Assembly (NCBI RefSeq): GCF_020171985.1
Contig: NZ_JAIVAL010000004.1
Span: 124,001-188,000 of the forward strand
Source: Halobacillus halophilus
Lineage (GTDB): Bacteria; Bacillota; Bacilli; Bacillales; Halobacillaceae
Direction: 5' to 3'
Length of the DNA: 64,000 nt
A program made the translations under genes and the position numbers. Shown here in pieces: positions 24,589 through 33,675 of the stretch. Every line of letters begins with the position of its first letter. Within the stretch, counting starts at the first letter, position 1. Below the pieces are notes generated by a model. That model made no database searches, was not told where the DNA came from, and saw only the letters and a program-made list of their open reading frames with translations.

Positions 24589-24990
24589 TTATTTAATCTT
24601 TACATGAATATTGTAGCGAGGAACAGCTTTATATACGGCTTGCTTGATTTCAGATTTCCATTCTTCGATTTCTTCATCCGACATTTTATCTTCATTCTTC
24701 ATATCAACCGAAACCCAGACTTGACTCGCTTCCAGAATGACTCGTTTTACTTTAACACCCGGTACTTCATCGGCAGCTTCTTTAATAAGCTTTCGATCTT
24801 GTTTCAGCCCCCATGAGTCACCAACATATTTAATTAAACGAGGGTTTTGAGTATCCGTCGTTATCTTCTCATTCATACCCATATTTTCTATGTCATCTCT
24901 ACTTGTCTGCCCTTGATACTTATCCACTTGAAGTCCGCAACCTGAGAGAAACAATACGGCCGCAAGAACGAGTATCGTGTACCGAAACAT
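24589..24990 (-). CDS. Sporulation-type lipoprotein, YhcN/YlaJ-like
   Basis: 133-residue lipoprotein: signal MFRYTILVLAAVLFLSGCG with lipobox LSGC, then a soluble domain with VPGVKVKRVILEASQVWVSVDMK, the strand-helix-strand pattern seen in the YhcN/YlaJ spore lipoproteins. ATG 24990 has GAGGTG 6 nt upstream; the alternative at 24999 does not. In B. subtilis such proteins are forespore membrane proteins affecting germination or cortex; assignment here is by resemblance only. Confidence 0.65.
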   Translation of the reverse strand: MFRYTILVLAAVLFLSGCGLQVDKYQGQTSRDDIENMGMNEKITTDTQNPRLIKYVGDSWGLKQDRKLIKEAADEVPGVKVKRVILEASQVWVSVDMKNEDKMSDEEIEEWKSEIKQAVYKAVPRYNIHVKIK

Positions 24991-25060
24991 GACAATCACC
25001 TCTTCTCTTTTACTGTTATTGTTCTCTCAGACCCATGGGTTTATGTATGGTTTACAAAGT

Positions 25061-25096
25061 AAAAAAAGGTGCCTCCCTTTTCGGGAATGCACCTTT
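25061..25096 (-). terminator. Terminator of the 55-residue gene
   Basis: Stem AAAGGTGC/GCACCTTT with TTTTTTT tail on the minus strand, just downstream of the small gene ending at 25106. Confidence 0.85.
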
Positions 25097-25105
25097 CTTC
25101 ATGTA

Positions 25106-25273
25106 TTATTCTTTTATAGTCAGTTTATATTTACTCGGTATAATCGCTTCCTTCACAATAAGCTGCTTATACTTTTCTGCTTCATCGTAACTTTTGAACG
25201 TTATTTCTTTGTTATCTTTTCTAAATTCGATGACTATATTATAATCATCTACTCCAACAATGCGATAAGTCAT
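25106..25273 (-). CDS. Hypothetical small protein (55 residues)
   Basis: MTYRIVGVDDYNIVIEFRKD then a helix-rich SYDEAEKYKQLIVKEA and a final strand YKLTIKE; a compact alpha/beta protein with no signal or membrane segment. ATG 25273 is chosen because GAAAGGGG is 7 nt upstream; the extension to 25309 lacks an RBS. It has its own terminator. I do not recognise the family. Confidence 0.6.
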   Translation of the reverse strand: MTYRIVGVDDYNIVIEFRKDNKEITFKSYDEAEKYKQLIVKEAIIPSKYKLTIKE

Positions 25274-25334
25274 TGCAAGACCCCTTTCTTTTGTCCATTT
25301 CCAAGACAATCACATTATTTTACAATTCAAAACA

Positions 25335-25377
25335 CAAAAGCCGAAAAGGCCATATATAATGGTCTTTTCGGCTTTTG
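25335..25377. terminator. Stable hairpin in the 25.3-25.5 kb gap
   Basis: 17-bp stem (CAAAAGCCGAAAAG.. arms, one G-T position) with a 9-base loop. T-rich arms but poor U-runs on either side; may terminate the DUF326 transcript from the right, 150 bp beyond its stop. Confidence 0.5.
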
Positions 25378-25524
25378 CCTAGCTCTATTATCTAGTCAAA
25401 CTTTACCGGAGGTATAATTTGAAGTTGTAATTTACATTCCTATAAAAGACAGCACATATTTGAACCGTCTCCAATTACTATTATAGTATAGAATCATCTT
25501 AAATAAAAGGGGTCTAAAGTCAGG

Positions 25525-25818
25525 CTAAATGGATTCTTTCCACTCTTTTTTTGTAGAGTGTACCTGAAAACCCATAATTTTTTCACACATCCCTGCATAC
25601 TTTAAACACATTTGATACGTATCTTCCCTAAGAGAATCCTGTTCAAGTTTAAGACAGTCTTCCGCACATGCCCGGCAAACTTCAGCACAGGACTTGCACA
25701 TATCTTCCGCCATTCGGCTGTTATTCTGATGAACCTCTACAGCATAAGCATAAGCTTGACAGCAATTTTTTAACAAATCAGCTTTTCTCAATAATGGGCT
25801 GGAACCAGTCACAGGCAT
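25525..25818 (-). CDS. Four-helix-bundle cysteine-rich protein, DUF326 (putative copper-binding)
   Basis: 97 residues with ten cysteines on helices: KNCCQAYAYA, MCKSCAEVCRACAEDCLKL, MCLKYAGMC. The CxxC-x3-CxxC-x3-C spacing matches DUF326, whose relatives (Csp) form four-helix bundles storing Cu(I). Lacks a signal peptide, so cytosolic. RBS AAAGGTGG precedes ATG 25818. It follows the MpsC-like gene with a 70-bp gap and may be cotranscribed. Confidence 0.75.
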   Translation of the reverse strand: MPVTGSSPLLRKADLLKNCCQAYAYAVEVHQNNSRMAEDMCKSCAEVCRACAEDCLKLEQDSLREDTYQMCLKYAGMCEKIMGFQVHSTKKEWKESI

Positions 25819-25888
25819 CGTTATTCCACCTTTCCTTTTGCAGGAATGTCACACCTTTTGTAAAAAAAGAGCTTGTCCATTTCTATTC

Positions 25889-26587
25889 TCAGCTTTCGGG
25901 TTTCACAATCAAAATAATGTGACTAAAGTCAGAGTCGAAATCCCAATCCACAAAGATGTCTTCTACTTTCAGCTGTAATATTTTCTCTAATGACAGTTGG
26001 TGAAGCAGTCTCTTCTCAAGATGGCGTTTAGCCATTCTGAGCTGTTCACCAAAGCCGGAACGAATCATTTCTTTTTCAATAGCCACAAGTATACCATTAC
26101 GTTCCACCACTATCGTGCGGTCGTTGATTTTAAAAGAGTTTACCGATTCCGGTACTTTTTCCGCTTGCTTGGAGACTTTCTTTATTTCTTCCTGAAGAGC
26201 CGCTTTGTGCTTATAATCCTTCACGGACGGATCTAACTCTTCATCTGATTGAATAATTCCAATGATCATCCCTGTACGATTTGTCAGCGACCAGTCGTAA
26301 TAAAGGGACTTCAATTCTATCCCCGCCGTAGCACGGAAAGTTGCTTTAATATCAGGGATTAATTCCTGCATAAGTAAATCACGGGTTTCCTCTACTTTAT
26401 CTTTATTATTCTGACCTACCAGGAGCTTTTCCATTGGAGCCAGAAAATCTTTCAAGTAAATGGTTACATAAGGTTTTTGAATGGTAACGTAAACGGAAGC
26501 CGGTCCTTTTCCGAAGTTATCACGCAAAAGCTTACCAATATAGCTGGATATTTCAGATTGCAGTGAACGTTCCTCCATACATGTCAT
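25889..26587 (-). CDS. Double MpsC/DUF2294 domain protein
   Basis: About 232 residues containing two DUF2294 (now MpsC) domains: first about 5-118 (ISSYIGKLLRDNFGKGPASVYVTI... LMQELIPDIKATFRATAGI), second about 125-230 with the same order of elements (VNSFKINDRTIVVERNGILVAIE). Family members are single-domain; MpsC of Staphylococcus is the soluble partner in the MpsABC cation-dependent membrane-potential system, but no MpsA/MpsB is present here. Starts at ATG 26587 or 26578 share the AAAGGATG RBS. A perfect AT-rich palindrome lies 75 bp upstream. Confidence 0.72.
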   Translation of the reverse strand: MTCMEERSLQSEISSYIGKLLRDNFGKGPASVYVTIQKPYVTIYLKDFLAPMEKLLVGQNNKDKVEETRDLLMQELIPDIKATFRATAGIELKSLYYDWSLTNRTGMIIGIIQSDEELDPSVKDYKHKAALQEEIKKVSKQAEKVPESVNSFKINDRTIVVERNGILVAIEKEMIRSGFGEQLRMAKRHLEKRLLHQLSLEKILQLKVEDIFVDWDFDSDFSHIILIVKPES

Positions 26588-26661
26588 CCTTTTAAAAAGC
26601 ATTTTTATAGTCTTTAAATGATTTTCCACTAGCATTGTTATATTAAACGTTCCCCAATACA

Positions 26662-26697
26662 TCCAAAATTATAATTAAGGTTAATTATAATTTTGGA
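26662..26697. promoter_or_regulatory. Perfect 17-bp-arm palindrome upstream of the MpsC-like gene
   Basis: Arms TCCAAAATTATAATTAA and its exact complement around a GG centre. Contains TTATAAT/ATTATAA half-sites like PerR/Fur-family boxes but with an 8-bp rather than 1-bp gap. Probably an operator; regulator unknown. Confidence 0.5.
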
Positions 26698-26800
26698 AAC
26701 AAACAATTTCGCGGGAGTACGACTTGTAAGAGACGCTTACCATCCCTGCAACCAGGCAAAACCATCCTACTTGTTAATGATTACAGGATAATTATTAATT

Positions 26801-26837
26801 AAAAAACCGGGTGTGTACATTCTACACAACCGGTTTT
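26801..26837 (-). terminator. Intrinsic terminator of tdk
   Basis: AAAACCGG..TGTGTA stem with TTTTTTAATTAAT tail on the minus strand, 12 bp after the tdk stop codon. Confidence 0.88.
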
Positions 26838-26848
26838 CCTGTTTCTAT

Positions 26849-27469
26849 TTATTTTCTTTCCGCATAAGCCGCCTTAACTTGCTGCGGTCTGGGCTTATGA
26901 GGGACTTCATGGTGATGGCGGCAGCGCGGTTCGTAAGATTCAGATGCCCCAACCAAAATAATAGGATCATGATAAGAAGCCGGTTTCCCATCAATTAAAC
27001 GCTGAGTTCGGCTTGCCGGCGAACCACATATAGGACAAATTGCATTTAGTTTAGTGATACTTTCACTAAGTGCCATCATCTCCGGCATCTTCCCAAAAGG
27101 TTCTCCACGAAAATCTGTATCCAGCCCTGCCGTAATAACACGAATCCCCCGATCAGCCAGACATTCTGCTACTTCTACAATGTGTTCATCGAAAAACTGT
27201 ACTTCATCAATCCCGACGATATCCACTTCATCACCGACATCGCTCAGGATATCCAGAGATTCCTTCATAGGGCGTGCCAGAACTGAAGTGCCATTGTGAG
27301 ACACGACTGCATCTTCTTTATAACGATTATCAACGGCAGGCTTATACACACGAACCGTTAAGTTTCCAAACGTCGCACGGCGTACCCGGCGAATTAATTC
27401 CTCCGATTTCCCACTGAACATACTTCCACAAATGACTTCTACCCATCCGCTTTGCTTCATTACATACAC
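26849..27469 (-). CDS. tdk: Thymidine kinase
   Basis: Salvage kinase converting thymidine to dTMP. 206 residues from GTG 27469 ([18 protein letters not shown], aligning with B. subtilis MYIMKQSG); an AAGGGAG RBS lies 11 nt upstream. P-loop [11 protein letters not shown], catalytic DEVQFF, zinc-binding CPICGSPAS and the C-terminal RCRHHHEVP lasso are present. A long structured hairpin with a U-run lies 50-120 nt upstream in the leader. Confidence 0.96.
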   Translation of the reverse strand: MYVMKQSGWVEVICGSMFSGKSEELIRRVRRATFGNLTVRVYKPAVDNRYKEDAVVSHNGTSVLARPMKESLDILSDVGDEVDIVGIDEVQFFDEHIVEVAECLADRGIRVITAGLDTDFRGEPFGKMPEMMALSESITKLNAICPICGSPASRTQRLIDGKPASYHDPIILVGASESYEPRCRHHHEVPHKPRPQQVKAAYAERK

Positions 27470-27518
27470 GTCCACTGTCGCTCCCTTCTTACACAATCAA
27501 CACGTCGCAGGTTTCATT

Positions 27519-27588
27519 AAAAAAGAGCCCTCCTGATTCCGTCCCCGAACGAATGATCAATCGCTCACGGACCATCAAGGACAGCTCT
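27519..27588 (-). terminator. Long bulged hairpin with U-run in the tdk leader (terminator or attenuator)
   Basis: Minus-strand stem of about 28 bp with bulges: AGAGC/GCTCT at the base, TCCTTGAT/ATCAGGA, GTCC/GGAC, GAGCGA/TCGTTC near the loop, followed by TTTTTT. It is a second terminator beyond the rpmE one, or an attenuator controlling tdk. Confidence 0.6.
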
Positions 27589-27751
27589 ATGTATAAAGAT
27601 TATAGAGGACTCGAGCAACCAACCCTAACATACACAAAACTATAAAGTAGCCACTTTCCTTTTCCACAATATAGTTTCACTTATGTTAACCATCTTTTTT
27701 CAGTTCATTTCTGAAAAAGGTTCTCTCTCCCTGTTTCCAGTCATTTTTGAC

Positions 27752-27792
27752 AAAAAAACAGGCAAACCATAAAGACAATTTGCCTGTTTTTT
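27752..27792 (-). terminator. Intrinsic terminator of rpmE2
   Basis: 14-bp stem AAAAACAGGCAAA/TTTGCCTGTTTTT with T7 tail, 45 bp past the stop codon. Confidence 0.9.
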
Positions 27793-27837
27793 GTTCAAAA
27801 TGATGCAGCATCCATCCATAAGGATAGGCGCTCATTA

Positions 27838-28083
27838 TTATGAAAGGTTATATTTTTTCTTGAAGCGATCCACACGGCCACCAGCTTTGTCAGCTTTCTG
27901 TTTGCCAGTGTAGAACGGATGAGACGCAGAACTAATCTCGATACGGATCAATGGATAAGTGTTTCCATCTTCCCACTCGATCGTTTCTTCGGATGCTTGT
28001 GTAGATCCGGTTAGAAACTTGAAATTAGAACTTGTGTCTAGGAATACAACTTTACGGTATTCTGGATGAATTCCTGATTTCAT
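27838..28083 (-). CDS. rpmE2: 50S ribosomal protein L31, type B
   Basis: 81 residues beginning [19 protein letters not shown] and ending [14 protein letters not shown]: the zinc-free (C-minus) type B L31, longer than the 66-residue type A and lacking the CxxC pair. In B. subtilis this rho-tdk slot holds the zinc-binding rpmE while the type B gene (ytiA) is elsewhere under Zur. RBS AAAAAGGAG precedes ATG 28083. A sigma-A promoter lies 100 bp upstream. Confidence 0.95.
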   Translation of the reverse strand: MKSGIHPEYRKVVFLDTSSNFKFLTGSTQASEETIEWEDGNTYPLIRIEISSASHPFYTGKQKADKAGGRVDRFKKKYNLS

Positions 28084-28185
28084 GTTCTTCCACTCCTTTT
28101 TGCCCTGATTCCTTTAGAAACAGAGTTATTGTAAGAGCCGTCGAAGGTTAGTTTACACACCTTTTACTGAAACTCACATAGAAAG

Positions 28186-28214
28186 ATTATAACAGGGGAC
28201 ACCCCCCATTGCAA
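28186..28214 (-). promoter_or_regulatory. Sigma-A promoter of rpmE2
   Basis: Minus-strand TTGCAA (28209-28214), 17-bp spacer, extended -10 TGTTATAAT (TATAAT at 28186-28191). The spacer contains a G/C palindrome (GGGG..CCCC). Confidence 0.75.
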
Positions 28215-28257
28215 GATTAGATCCTGCATGGTCTTAGGTGAAAATAATGTAAGAGTA

Positions 28258-29547
28258 CTAGGAGCGTCTTCCTTGAGCTGATTTGCCCTGCATATCTTTG
28301 TTCATCATTTCAAAAAATTCTTCGTTATTCTTGGAAGTTTTGAGTCGTTTCATGAATCTCTCTGAGAAATCAGGGGCATCTGACATCATTTTTCTTATAG
28401 CCCAAATTTTTTCTAAATGGTCTTTTTTAAGAAGTAACTCTTCTTTACGGGTGCCTGAACGAAGTAGATCAATCGCTGGAAAGATACGACGCTCTGCCAG
28501 ACTTCGATCCAGATGGAGCTCCATGTTGCCTGTTCCTTTAAATTCTTCATAAATAACATCATCCATACGAGACCCTGTATCGACTAATGCAGTAGCCAGT
28601 ATAGTCATGCTGCCGCCTTCTTCAATATTTCTGGCCGCTCCAAAAAAGCGCTTCGGACGGTGAAAGGCAGCGGGATCAATCCCCCCGGAAAGCGTTCGTC
28701 CACTCGGAGGAATGACTAAGTTGTAGGCTCTAGCGAGTCTCGTAATACTATCCATTAAGATAATAACATCACGCTTATGCTCTACTAAACGCATGGCACG
28801 TTCTAAAACTAGTTCCGATACTTTAATATGGTTCTCTGGAACTTCATCAAAGGTAGAGCTGACCACATCTACATCGGAATGGACGGAGCGTTCAATATCC
28901 GTCACCTCTTCCGGACGCTCATCGACAAGTAAAATGATGAGTTTTGCATCAGGGTGGTTAGTGGTAATGCTGTTAGCCATTTGCTTAAGCAGCATCGTCT
29001 TACCAGCCTTTGGAGGTGCTACAATGAGTCCACGCTGGCCATACCCTACCGGGGAAATGACATCCATTACACGTGTAGAAAGTTTGTTAGACTCTGTCTC
29101 CAGTTTCATATGACGATCCGGATACAGAGGGGTAAGAGCGGGGAAGTGAACCCTCTCTTTTGCTGAATCAGGATCTTCTCCGTTAACCGCATCTACGTGC
29201 AGCAATCCATAGTAACGTTCATTTTCTTTTGGTGGACGTACTTTTCCAGATACTTTATCTCCGTTCCTTAAGTCAAATCGACGAATTTGGGAAGCAGAGA
29301 TATAAATATCCTCAGCACTTGGAGAATAATTAATTGGGCGGAGGAAACCAAACCCTTCCGATGGAATGATCTCTAAAATTCCATCCATAAATAAAAAGCC
29401 ATCTTTCTCGGCCTGTGCTTTCAATATAGCAAAGATTAATTCTCTTTTTGTCAGTTTTGCATAATAGGAGACTTTGTACTGTCTTGCTTTCGCATAAAGT
29501 CCCTTTAACGTCATCGTCTCTAAATTGGAGATGGTTAAATCTGCCAC
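28258..29547 (-). CDS. rho: Transcription termination factor Rho
   Basis: Hexameric RNA helicase that terminates transcription. 429 residues: N-terminal SAP-like helices ([18 protein letters not shown]), cold-shock-like RNA-binding domain with GFGFLRP, then the RecA-like ATPase with [16 protein letters not shown] (Walker A), [13 protein letters not shown] and the Q/R-loop region. GTG start at 29547. A sigma-A promoter lies about 200 bp upstream, leaving a long leader that could hold autoregulatory termination as in other bacteria. Confidence 0.97.
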   Translation of the reverse strand: MADLTISNLETMTLKGLYAKARQYKVSYYAKLTKRELIFAILKAQAEKDGFLFMDGILEIIPSEGFGFLRPINYSPSAEDIYISASQIRRFDLRNGDKVSGKVRPPKENERYYGLLHVDAVNGEDPDSAKERVHFPALTPLYPDRHMKLETESNKLSTRVMDVISPVGYGQRGLIVAPPKAGKTMLLKQMANSITTNHPDAKLIILLVDERPEEVTDIERSVHSDVDVVSSTFDEVPENHIKVSELVLERAMRLVEHKRDVIILMDSITRLARAYNLVIPPSGRTLSGGIDPAAFHRPKRFFGAARNIEEGGSMTILATALVDTGSRMDDVIYEEFKGTGNMELHLDRSLAERRIFPAIDLLRSGTRKEELLLKKDHLEKIWAIRKMMSDAPDFSERFMKRLKTSKNNEEFFEMMNKDMQGKSAQGRRS

Positions 29548-29748
29548 AAAATCACCACTTTTATTTTAATTTCTAATCGAGTCTGAACAGGAATTTTTTC
29601 CAATGTAAGCTTATTTATGCGGAAAGAAATTTGACTTCTCTATTGAATGTCGGAATGAAAGTAAAAGGAGAAGTTAAGTGAAGTTAAATACTGAAGCTTA
29701 TGGAGGGTTAAATAGTCCATTCTCTTCTATCTCTATCGAACAACCTAT

Positions 29749-29777
29749 ATTGTACTCTTGTCCTCCTGAGGATTCAA
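29749..29777 (-). promoter_or_regulatory. Sigma-A promoter of rho
   Basis: Minus-strand TTGAAT (29772-29777), 17-bp spacer, TACAAT (29749-29754). The predicted transcript leader to the rho GTG is about 190 nt. Confidence 0.7.
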
Positions 29778-29832
29778 TCGTAAAGTTTGGAAACATACTG
29801 AGAAGACGTGCGGTATCTTTTCGTAGAATAGG

Positions 29833-29853
29833 AGGAAGCCGGAGCCCGGCTTC
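29833..29853. terminator. Short GC hairpin between murAZ and rho
   Basis: 8-bp perfect arms GGAAGCCG/CGGCTTCC, 5-base loop. U-run poor on both strands (best on plus, ATATTTT), so terminator status is uncertain. Confidence 0.4.
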
Positions 29854-29927
29854 CATATTTTAAATTTGGCTATGGTGCAGGTTTGTCTATTACAATTCAT
29901 TTGTTGACTTAATAGCTATCGTAACTT

Positions 29928-30144
29928 TCATTTGAAGTACGCCACTACTATCTTTACGCCTTTACATTTCTCAAAGTGTTCATCTATAGATGGTATTAGC
30001 TTCCCTCGAATGTCTCCGCCTAAACATTTAAAAACAGCAGGCAACCTCTCTTCCAGCGCCGAGCCTGGACTACTCAGAGAATTTCGGCTTCGTTTGCTCA
30101 AAAGGTATATGAATTACCGCCGCCTCAGTACTGTGCAGGATCAT
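29928..30144 (-). pseudogene. Possible small gene remnant broken by a frameshift
   Basis: Two adjacent minus-strand frames look protein-like and overlap: ATG 30144 gives MILHSTEAAVIHIPFEQTKP and stops at 30070; the next frame then reads ALEERLPAVFKCLGGDIRG, SIDEHFEKCKGVKIVVAYF to a TGA at 29928. The second could alternatively start at TTG 30101 (57 residues). The balanced amphipathic composition is unlike random frames. I do not recognise the protein. It sits where B. subtilis has glpX (ywjI) but is not similar to it. The rest of 29548-30172 shows only the rho promoter and a hairpin. Confidence 0.4.
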
Positions 30145-30172
30145 TAAACTTTTGAACAGGTCAATCGGAAAC

Positions 30173-31459
30173 CTACGAGTTCTGGAATTGTTCAATTTCT
30201 CTCTCGGACATTTCCTCGTACCAGACATTAGCACCTAGTTCAATCAACTTATTCGTAATGTTTTCATATCCTCGCTCAATATGATCGACACCTGTAATCT
30301 CCGTAATCCCTTCTGCCATCAGACCTGCAATAACAAGAGCAGCACCAGCACGAAGATCTGAAGCCTTCACCTTTGCTCCTTGTAGTTTGGAAGGTCCAGC
30401 GACGATAGCTGAGCCTCCTTCGACTTTTATAGCGGCATTCATGCGTCGAAGTTCATCCACGTGTTTAAAACGAGCCTGGTAAATGGTATCTGTTACAATT
30501 CCTGTTCCTTCTGCTTTTGTAAGCAGCGAAGTGAGCGGCTGTTGTAAGTCGGTAGGGAACCCTGGATATACAAGCGTTTTAATATCCACACTTCGCAGAT
30601 GCTTCCCGGGACGTACATACAATTGTTCGTCATTTTCCTCGATCGTTACGCCCATTTCACGCAACTTAGCAAGTAACGACTCAAGGTGCTGAGGAATAAC
30701 ATTATCAATGATCATTTCATCCCCTTGAGCTGCAGCCATAATCGTATAAGTCCCGGCTTCAATCCGATCAGGAATAATGGTATGCAAGCAGCCTTTTAGT
30801 TCCTGCACTCCCTCGATCCGGATAACATCCGTCCCTGCTCCTTTAATTTTAGCTCCCATACTTGTGAGTAGTGTAGCTACATCAATGATTTCAGGCTCTT
30901 TTGCTGCATTTTCAATTACCGTTTTTCCTTTAGCTCTGACAGCAGCAAGCATAATGTTGATCGTAGCTCCTACACTTACAACATCTAAGTATATTCGCGC
31001 ACCACGCAACTCTTCAGCTCGAAGATAAATTGCCCCTTGCTCGTTTGTTACTTCAGCGCCTAATGCCTCGAAGCCTTTAATATGCTGGTCAATCGGCCTT
31101 GGCCCTAAATGGCAGCCTCCCGGCAGTCCGATGACCGCCTTATTAAAACGTCCAAGCATCGCTCCCATGAAATAATAAGAGGCCCTAAGCCTTTTCACTT
31201 TTCCATTTGGAAGCGGCATGGAAACCATTTGGGAAGGGTCGATGTGGATGGTTCGTCCATCTTTTTTCACCGTGCCCCCGATTTCTTCTAAAAGATCGGA
31301 CAAAATCCCAACATCTGAAATGTCAGGAAGTCCTTCAATTGTGACTGGAGAATCAGCTAGAATAGCTGCCGGAAGCAAAGCAACGGCACTGTTTTTCGCA
31401 CCGCTTACGCGAACTTGTCCACGTAAACGCGATCCACCTTCTACTAATAATTTATGCAT
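30173..31459 (-). CDS. murAZ: UDP-N-acetylglucosamine 1-carboxyvinyltransferase MurA (copy 2)
   Basis: Second MurA, 428 residues: [29 protein letters not shown], and the PEP-binding cysteine in [16 protein letters not shown]. It diverges from murAA mainly in the surface loops and C-terminus ([15 protein letters not shown]). RBS AGGAGTATCTC precedes ATG 31459; it is 68 bp after the transaldolase gene with no terminator between, so probably cotranscribed. In B. subtilis this paralogue is non-essential. Confidence 0.96.
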   Translation of the reverse strand: MHKLLVEGGSRLRGQVRVSGAKNSAVALLPAAILADSPVTIEGLPDISDVGILSDLLEEIGGTVKKDGRTIHIDPSQMVSMPLPNGKVKRLRASYYFMGAMLGRFNKAVIGLPGGCHLGPRPIDQHIKGFEALGAEVTNEQGAIYLRAEELRGARIYLDVVSVGATINIMLAAVRAKGKTVIENAAKEPEIIDVATLLTSMGAKIKGAGTDVIRIEGVQELKGCLHTIIPDRIEAGTYTIMAAAQGDEMIIDNVIPQHLESLLAKLREMGVTIEENDEQLYVRPGKHLRSVDIKTLVYPGFPTDLQQPLTSLLTKAEGTGIVTDTIYQARFKHVDELRRMNAAIKVEGGSAIVAGPSKLQGAKVKASDLRAGAALVIAGLMAEGITEITGVDHIERGYENITNKLIELGANVWYEEMSEREIEQFQNS

Positions 31460-31527
31460 GAGATACTCCTCGCTTTAAAGGTAAAAGTTGATGACCTTAT
31501 TATGTGCAATTTTTACCATTTAACACG

Positions 31528-32169
31528 TTATTTTTGATTGTTCCAGTCATTAAGAAATTTTTCAATCCCCTGTTCCGTGAGTGGATGCTGAACAATCTGC
31601 TCGAAAATTTTGTAAGGAACGGTCGCAATATGAGCTCCGTTGATAGCGGCTTCCGTTACATGGATTGGATGACGAACCGAAGCTGCAATGATTTCTGTAT
31701 CAATGGCATGACGGTCGAATATTTCAGAGATCTGCGCAACCAGCTCCATCCCGTTCTGACCAATATCATCCAATCGGCCAAGGAACGGAGAAACGTAAGA
31801 AGCTCCAGCACGAGCAGCCATCAATGCTTGGTTGGCAGAAAAAATAAGGGTGACGTTTGTTTGGATGTTCAATTCACTTAGCATTTTAACAGCTTTCAGA
31901 CCTTCAAGCGTCATAGGAACTTTCACCGTAATGTTAGGAGCAATGGCCGCAAGCTCTTTACCTTCTTCAACCATAGATTCAGCATCTTCTGAAACGACTT
32001 CCGCACTAACAGAGCCGTCTATTTCTCCTGTTATTTCCTTCAAGCGTTCGTGGAATGAAACTCCTTCTTTTGCTACGAGACTCGGATTTGTCGTTACTCC
32101 AGATAATAACCCCAGGGATTTAGCCTCACGGATTTGGTCAATGTTTGCTGTATCAATAAAGAATTTCAT
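31528..32169 (-). CDS. tal: Transaldolase / fructose-6-phosphate aldolase-like (TalC type)
   Basis: 213-residue short transaldolase. [21 protein letters not shown], the Schiff-base lysine in [15 protein letters not shown], and [24 protein letters not shown]-type motif (here VTLIFSANQ...) match the MipB/TalC group. ATG 32169 is chosen (AAAGGTGG upstream) over the GTG at 32181. It lies downstream of fba, consistent with sugar-phosphate interconversion. Equivalent to ywjH. Confidence 0.93.
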   Translation of the reverse strand: MKFFIDTANIDQIREAKSLGLLSGVTTNPSLVAKEGVSFHERLKEITGEIDGSVSAEVVSEDAESMVEEGKELAAIAPNITVKVPMTLEGLKAVKMLSELNIQTNVTLIFSANQALMAARAGASYVSPFLGRLDDIGQNGMELVAQISEIFDRHAIDTEIIAASVRHPIHVTEAAINGAHIATVPYKIFEQIVQHPLTEQGIEKFLNDWNNQK

Positions 32170-32242
32170 TTTTAAATCCACCTTTCAAATATTTAATTCA
32201 ATGAAAAATATTGAATGATTGCGTTTTCATTCATGTGGAAAA

Positions 32243-32269
32243 GGAAACCGCTACGATGTAACGGCTTCC
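32243..32269 (-). terminator. Terminator of fba
   Basis: Stem GGAAGCCGTTAC/GTAGCGGTTTCC (two G-U) followed by TTTTCC on the minus strand; modest U-run. Confidence 0.6.
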
Positions 32270-32282
32270 TATTCTTGAGTGA

Positions 32283-33146
32283 TTATGCTTTTTGAGAGGA
32301 ACCAAATTCACGCATTTTGCCGATTACTGTTTCTTTAATCGCGTCACGTCCTGGTCCTAGATATTTACGAGGATCATACTGCTCAGGCTGTTCAGCTAGT
32401 ACTTGACGTACAGCTTTTCCTTGAGCCATTTGGCTTTCAGTATTCACGTTGATTTTTGCTGTTCCGAACGAGATCGCTTTTTTCACGTCGGCTGTTGGAA
32501 TGCCGGTACCACCGTGAAGAACAAGCGGTTTGTCTACAAGACCCATGATTTCTTCCATACGGTCAAAACCTAGGTTTGGTTCACCTTTGTAAGGACCGTG
32601 CACAGAACCAAGCGCCGGAGCAAATACATCAACATTCGTTTCGTCCACTAGTTTTTTACACTCAGATGGAATGGCATAAGCTGCTTCTGCATCATCTACG
32701 ATAATATCATCTTCCTGACCACCTACACGGCCAAGCTCTGCTTCTACAGAGACACCATGAATGTGTGCTAATTCCACTACTTTTTTAGTTAGTGCAATGT
32801 TTTCTTCAAGTGGATCATGGGAAGCATCAATCATAACAGAAGTAAATCCAGCGTGGATTGCTTCTGCACATTTTTCGAAGCTTGAACCATGATCAAGGTG
32901 AATCGCTACCGGTACAGTTGTACCATAAGATTTCATAAGCGCTTTAACCATGTCAACCACGACGTTAAAACCGCCCATATATCGACCAGCGCCCTCGGAT
33001 ACTCCAAGGATTACTGGAGATTGCTCTTCTTCAGCAGCCTGCAGGATTGCTTGAGCATATTCAAGATTGTTAAGGTTGAACTGTCCTACTCCGTAGCGTT
33101 CTTCCTTAGCTGTTTCTAGCATTTCTTTCATTGATACCAGTGGCAT
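32283..33146 (-). CDS. fbaA: Class II fructose-1,6-bisphosphate aldolase
   Basis: Zn-dependent aldolase of glycolysis/gluconeogenesis, 287 residues. Zinc and phosphate ligands are visible in [27 protein letters not shown] and [10 protein letters not shown]; catalytic Asp in the LDHG motif. It starts [20 protein letters not shown]. Extended -10 promoter upstream; lies between spo0F and the transaldolase gene as in B. subtilis. Confidence 0.97.
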   Translation of the reverse strand: MPLVSMKEMLETAKEERYGVGQFNLNNLEYAQAILQAAEEEQSPVILGVSEGAGRYMGGFNVVVDMVKALMKSYGTTVPVAIHLDHGSSFEKCAEAIHAGFTSVMIDASHDPLEENIALTKKVVELAHIHGVSVEAELGRVGGQEDDIIVDDAEAAYAIPSECKKLVDETNVDVFAPALGSVHGPYKGEPNLGFDRMEEIMGLVDKPLVLHGGTGIPTADVKKAISFGTAKINVNTESQMAQGKAVRQVLAEQPEQYDPRKYLGPGRDAIKETVIGKMREFGSSQKA

Positions 33147-33203
33147 GAAAGATCCTCCTTTTGTAAATACGATCTATACTCTACACGTACATTTCCATAT
33201 GAA

Positions 33204-33232
33204 ATTATAACATGCAAGTTTACTCACAGTAA
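33204..33232 (-). promoter_or_regulatory. Promoter of fba (extended -10)
   Basis: Minus-strand TGTTATAAT (TATAAT at 33204-33209) with a poor -35 (TTACTG) 17 bp upstream; the TGn extension compensates. Confidence 0.55.
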
Positions 33233-33306
33233 TAGAATACCAATACCCTATCCCAGGTGCAACACTCTAAAAAGCAGTAGAACGCTTACATTTGAAAAAT
33301 ATTAGT

Positions 33307-33675
33307 TCAGCTACTATGTGTTAAGGTTCCAGATACCATTTCTTTCAATTTATGGATGTCAAATGGCTTTAAAATAATTTCCTGTACGAAAGAATATTCC
33401 ATAGCTTCTTCAATGGATTCTCTCGATCGGCCTGTAATTATAAGCACTGGTTCGGTAAAACCGATTTTATCAAGATGAGACAGCACTTCACTTCCATTCA
33501 TAATCGGCAGATTGTAATCCATAATCACAAGGTCGATGCTTTGTTGTTCAGCAAGTTCACAAGCTTGTTTTCCTGTTTTAGCACTTATTGTTTCATATCC
33601 CTCGGTCTTTAAGATTTCTTCAAGTAAAAGCCTTATACCGGCCTGGTCATCTACGATTAGTATCTTGTTCGACAT
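33307..33675 (-). CDS. spo0F: Sporulation phosphorelay response regulator Spo0F
   Basis: Single-domain receiver (122 residues) that passes phosphate from sporulation kinases to Spo0B. Acidic pocket DD at 9-10, phosphoacceptor Asp53 in VIMDYNLPIMNG, switch Thr in LIITGRS and Lys in ILKPFD; no output domain. Its residue pattern around the phosphorylation site (NLPIMNG versus KIPGMDG in B. subtilis) is slightly divergent. It is upstream of fba and downstream of a long repeat region. Confidence 0.93.
   Translation of the reverse strand: MSNKILIVDDQAGIRLLLEEILKTEGYETISAKTGKQACELAEQQSIDLVIMDYNLPIMNGSEVLSHLDKIGFTEPVLIITGRSRESIEEAMEYSFVQEIILKPFDIHKLKEMVSGTLTHSS

Noticed and set aside
29678-29863. 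Plus-strand 61-residue frame with an AAAGGAG-like site and GTG start
   Set aside because: It overlaps the minus-strand rho promoter, ends in a hairpin and has a low-complexity Ser/Pro/Arg product; probably chance.
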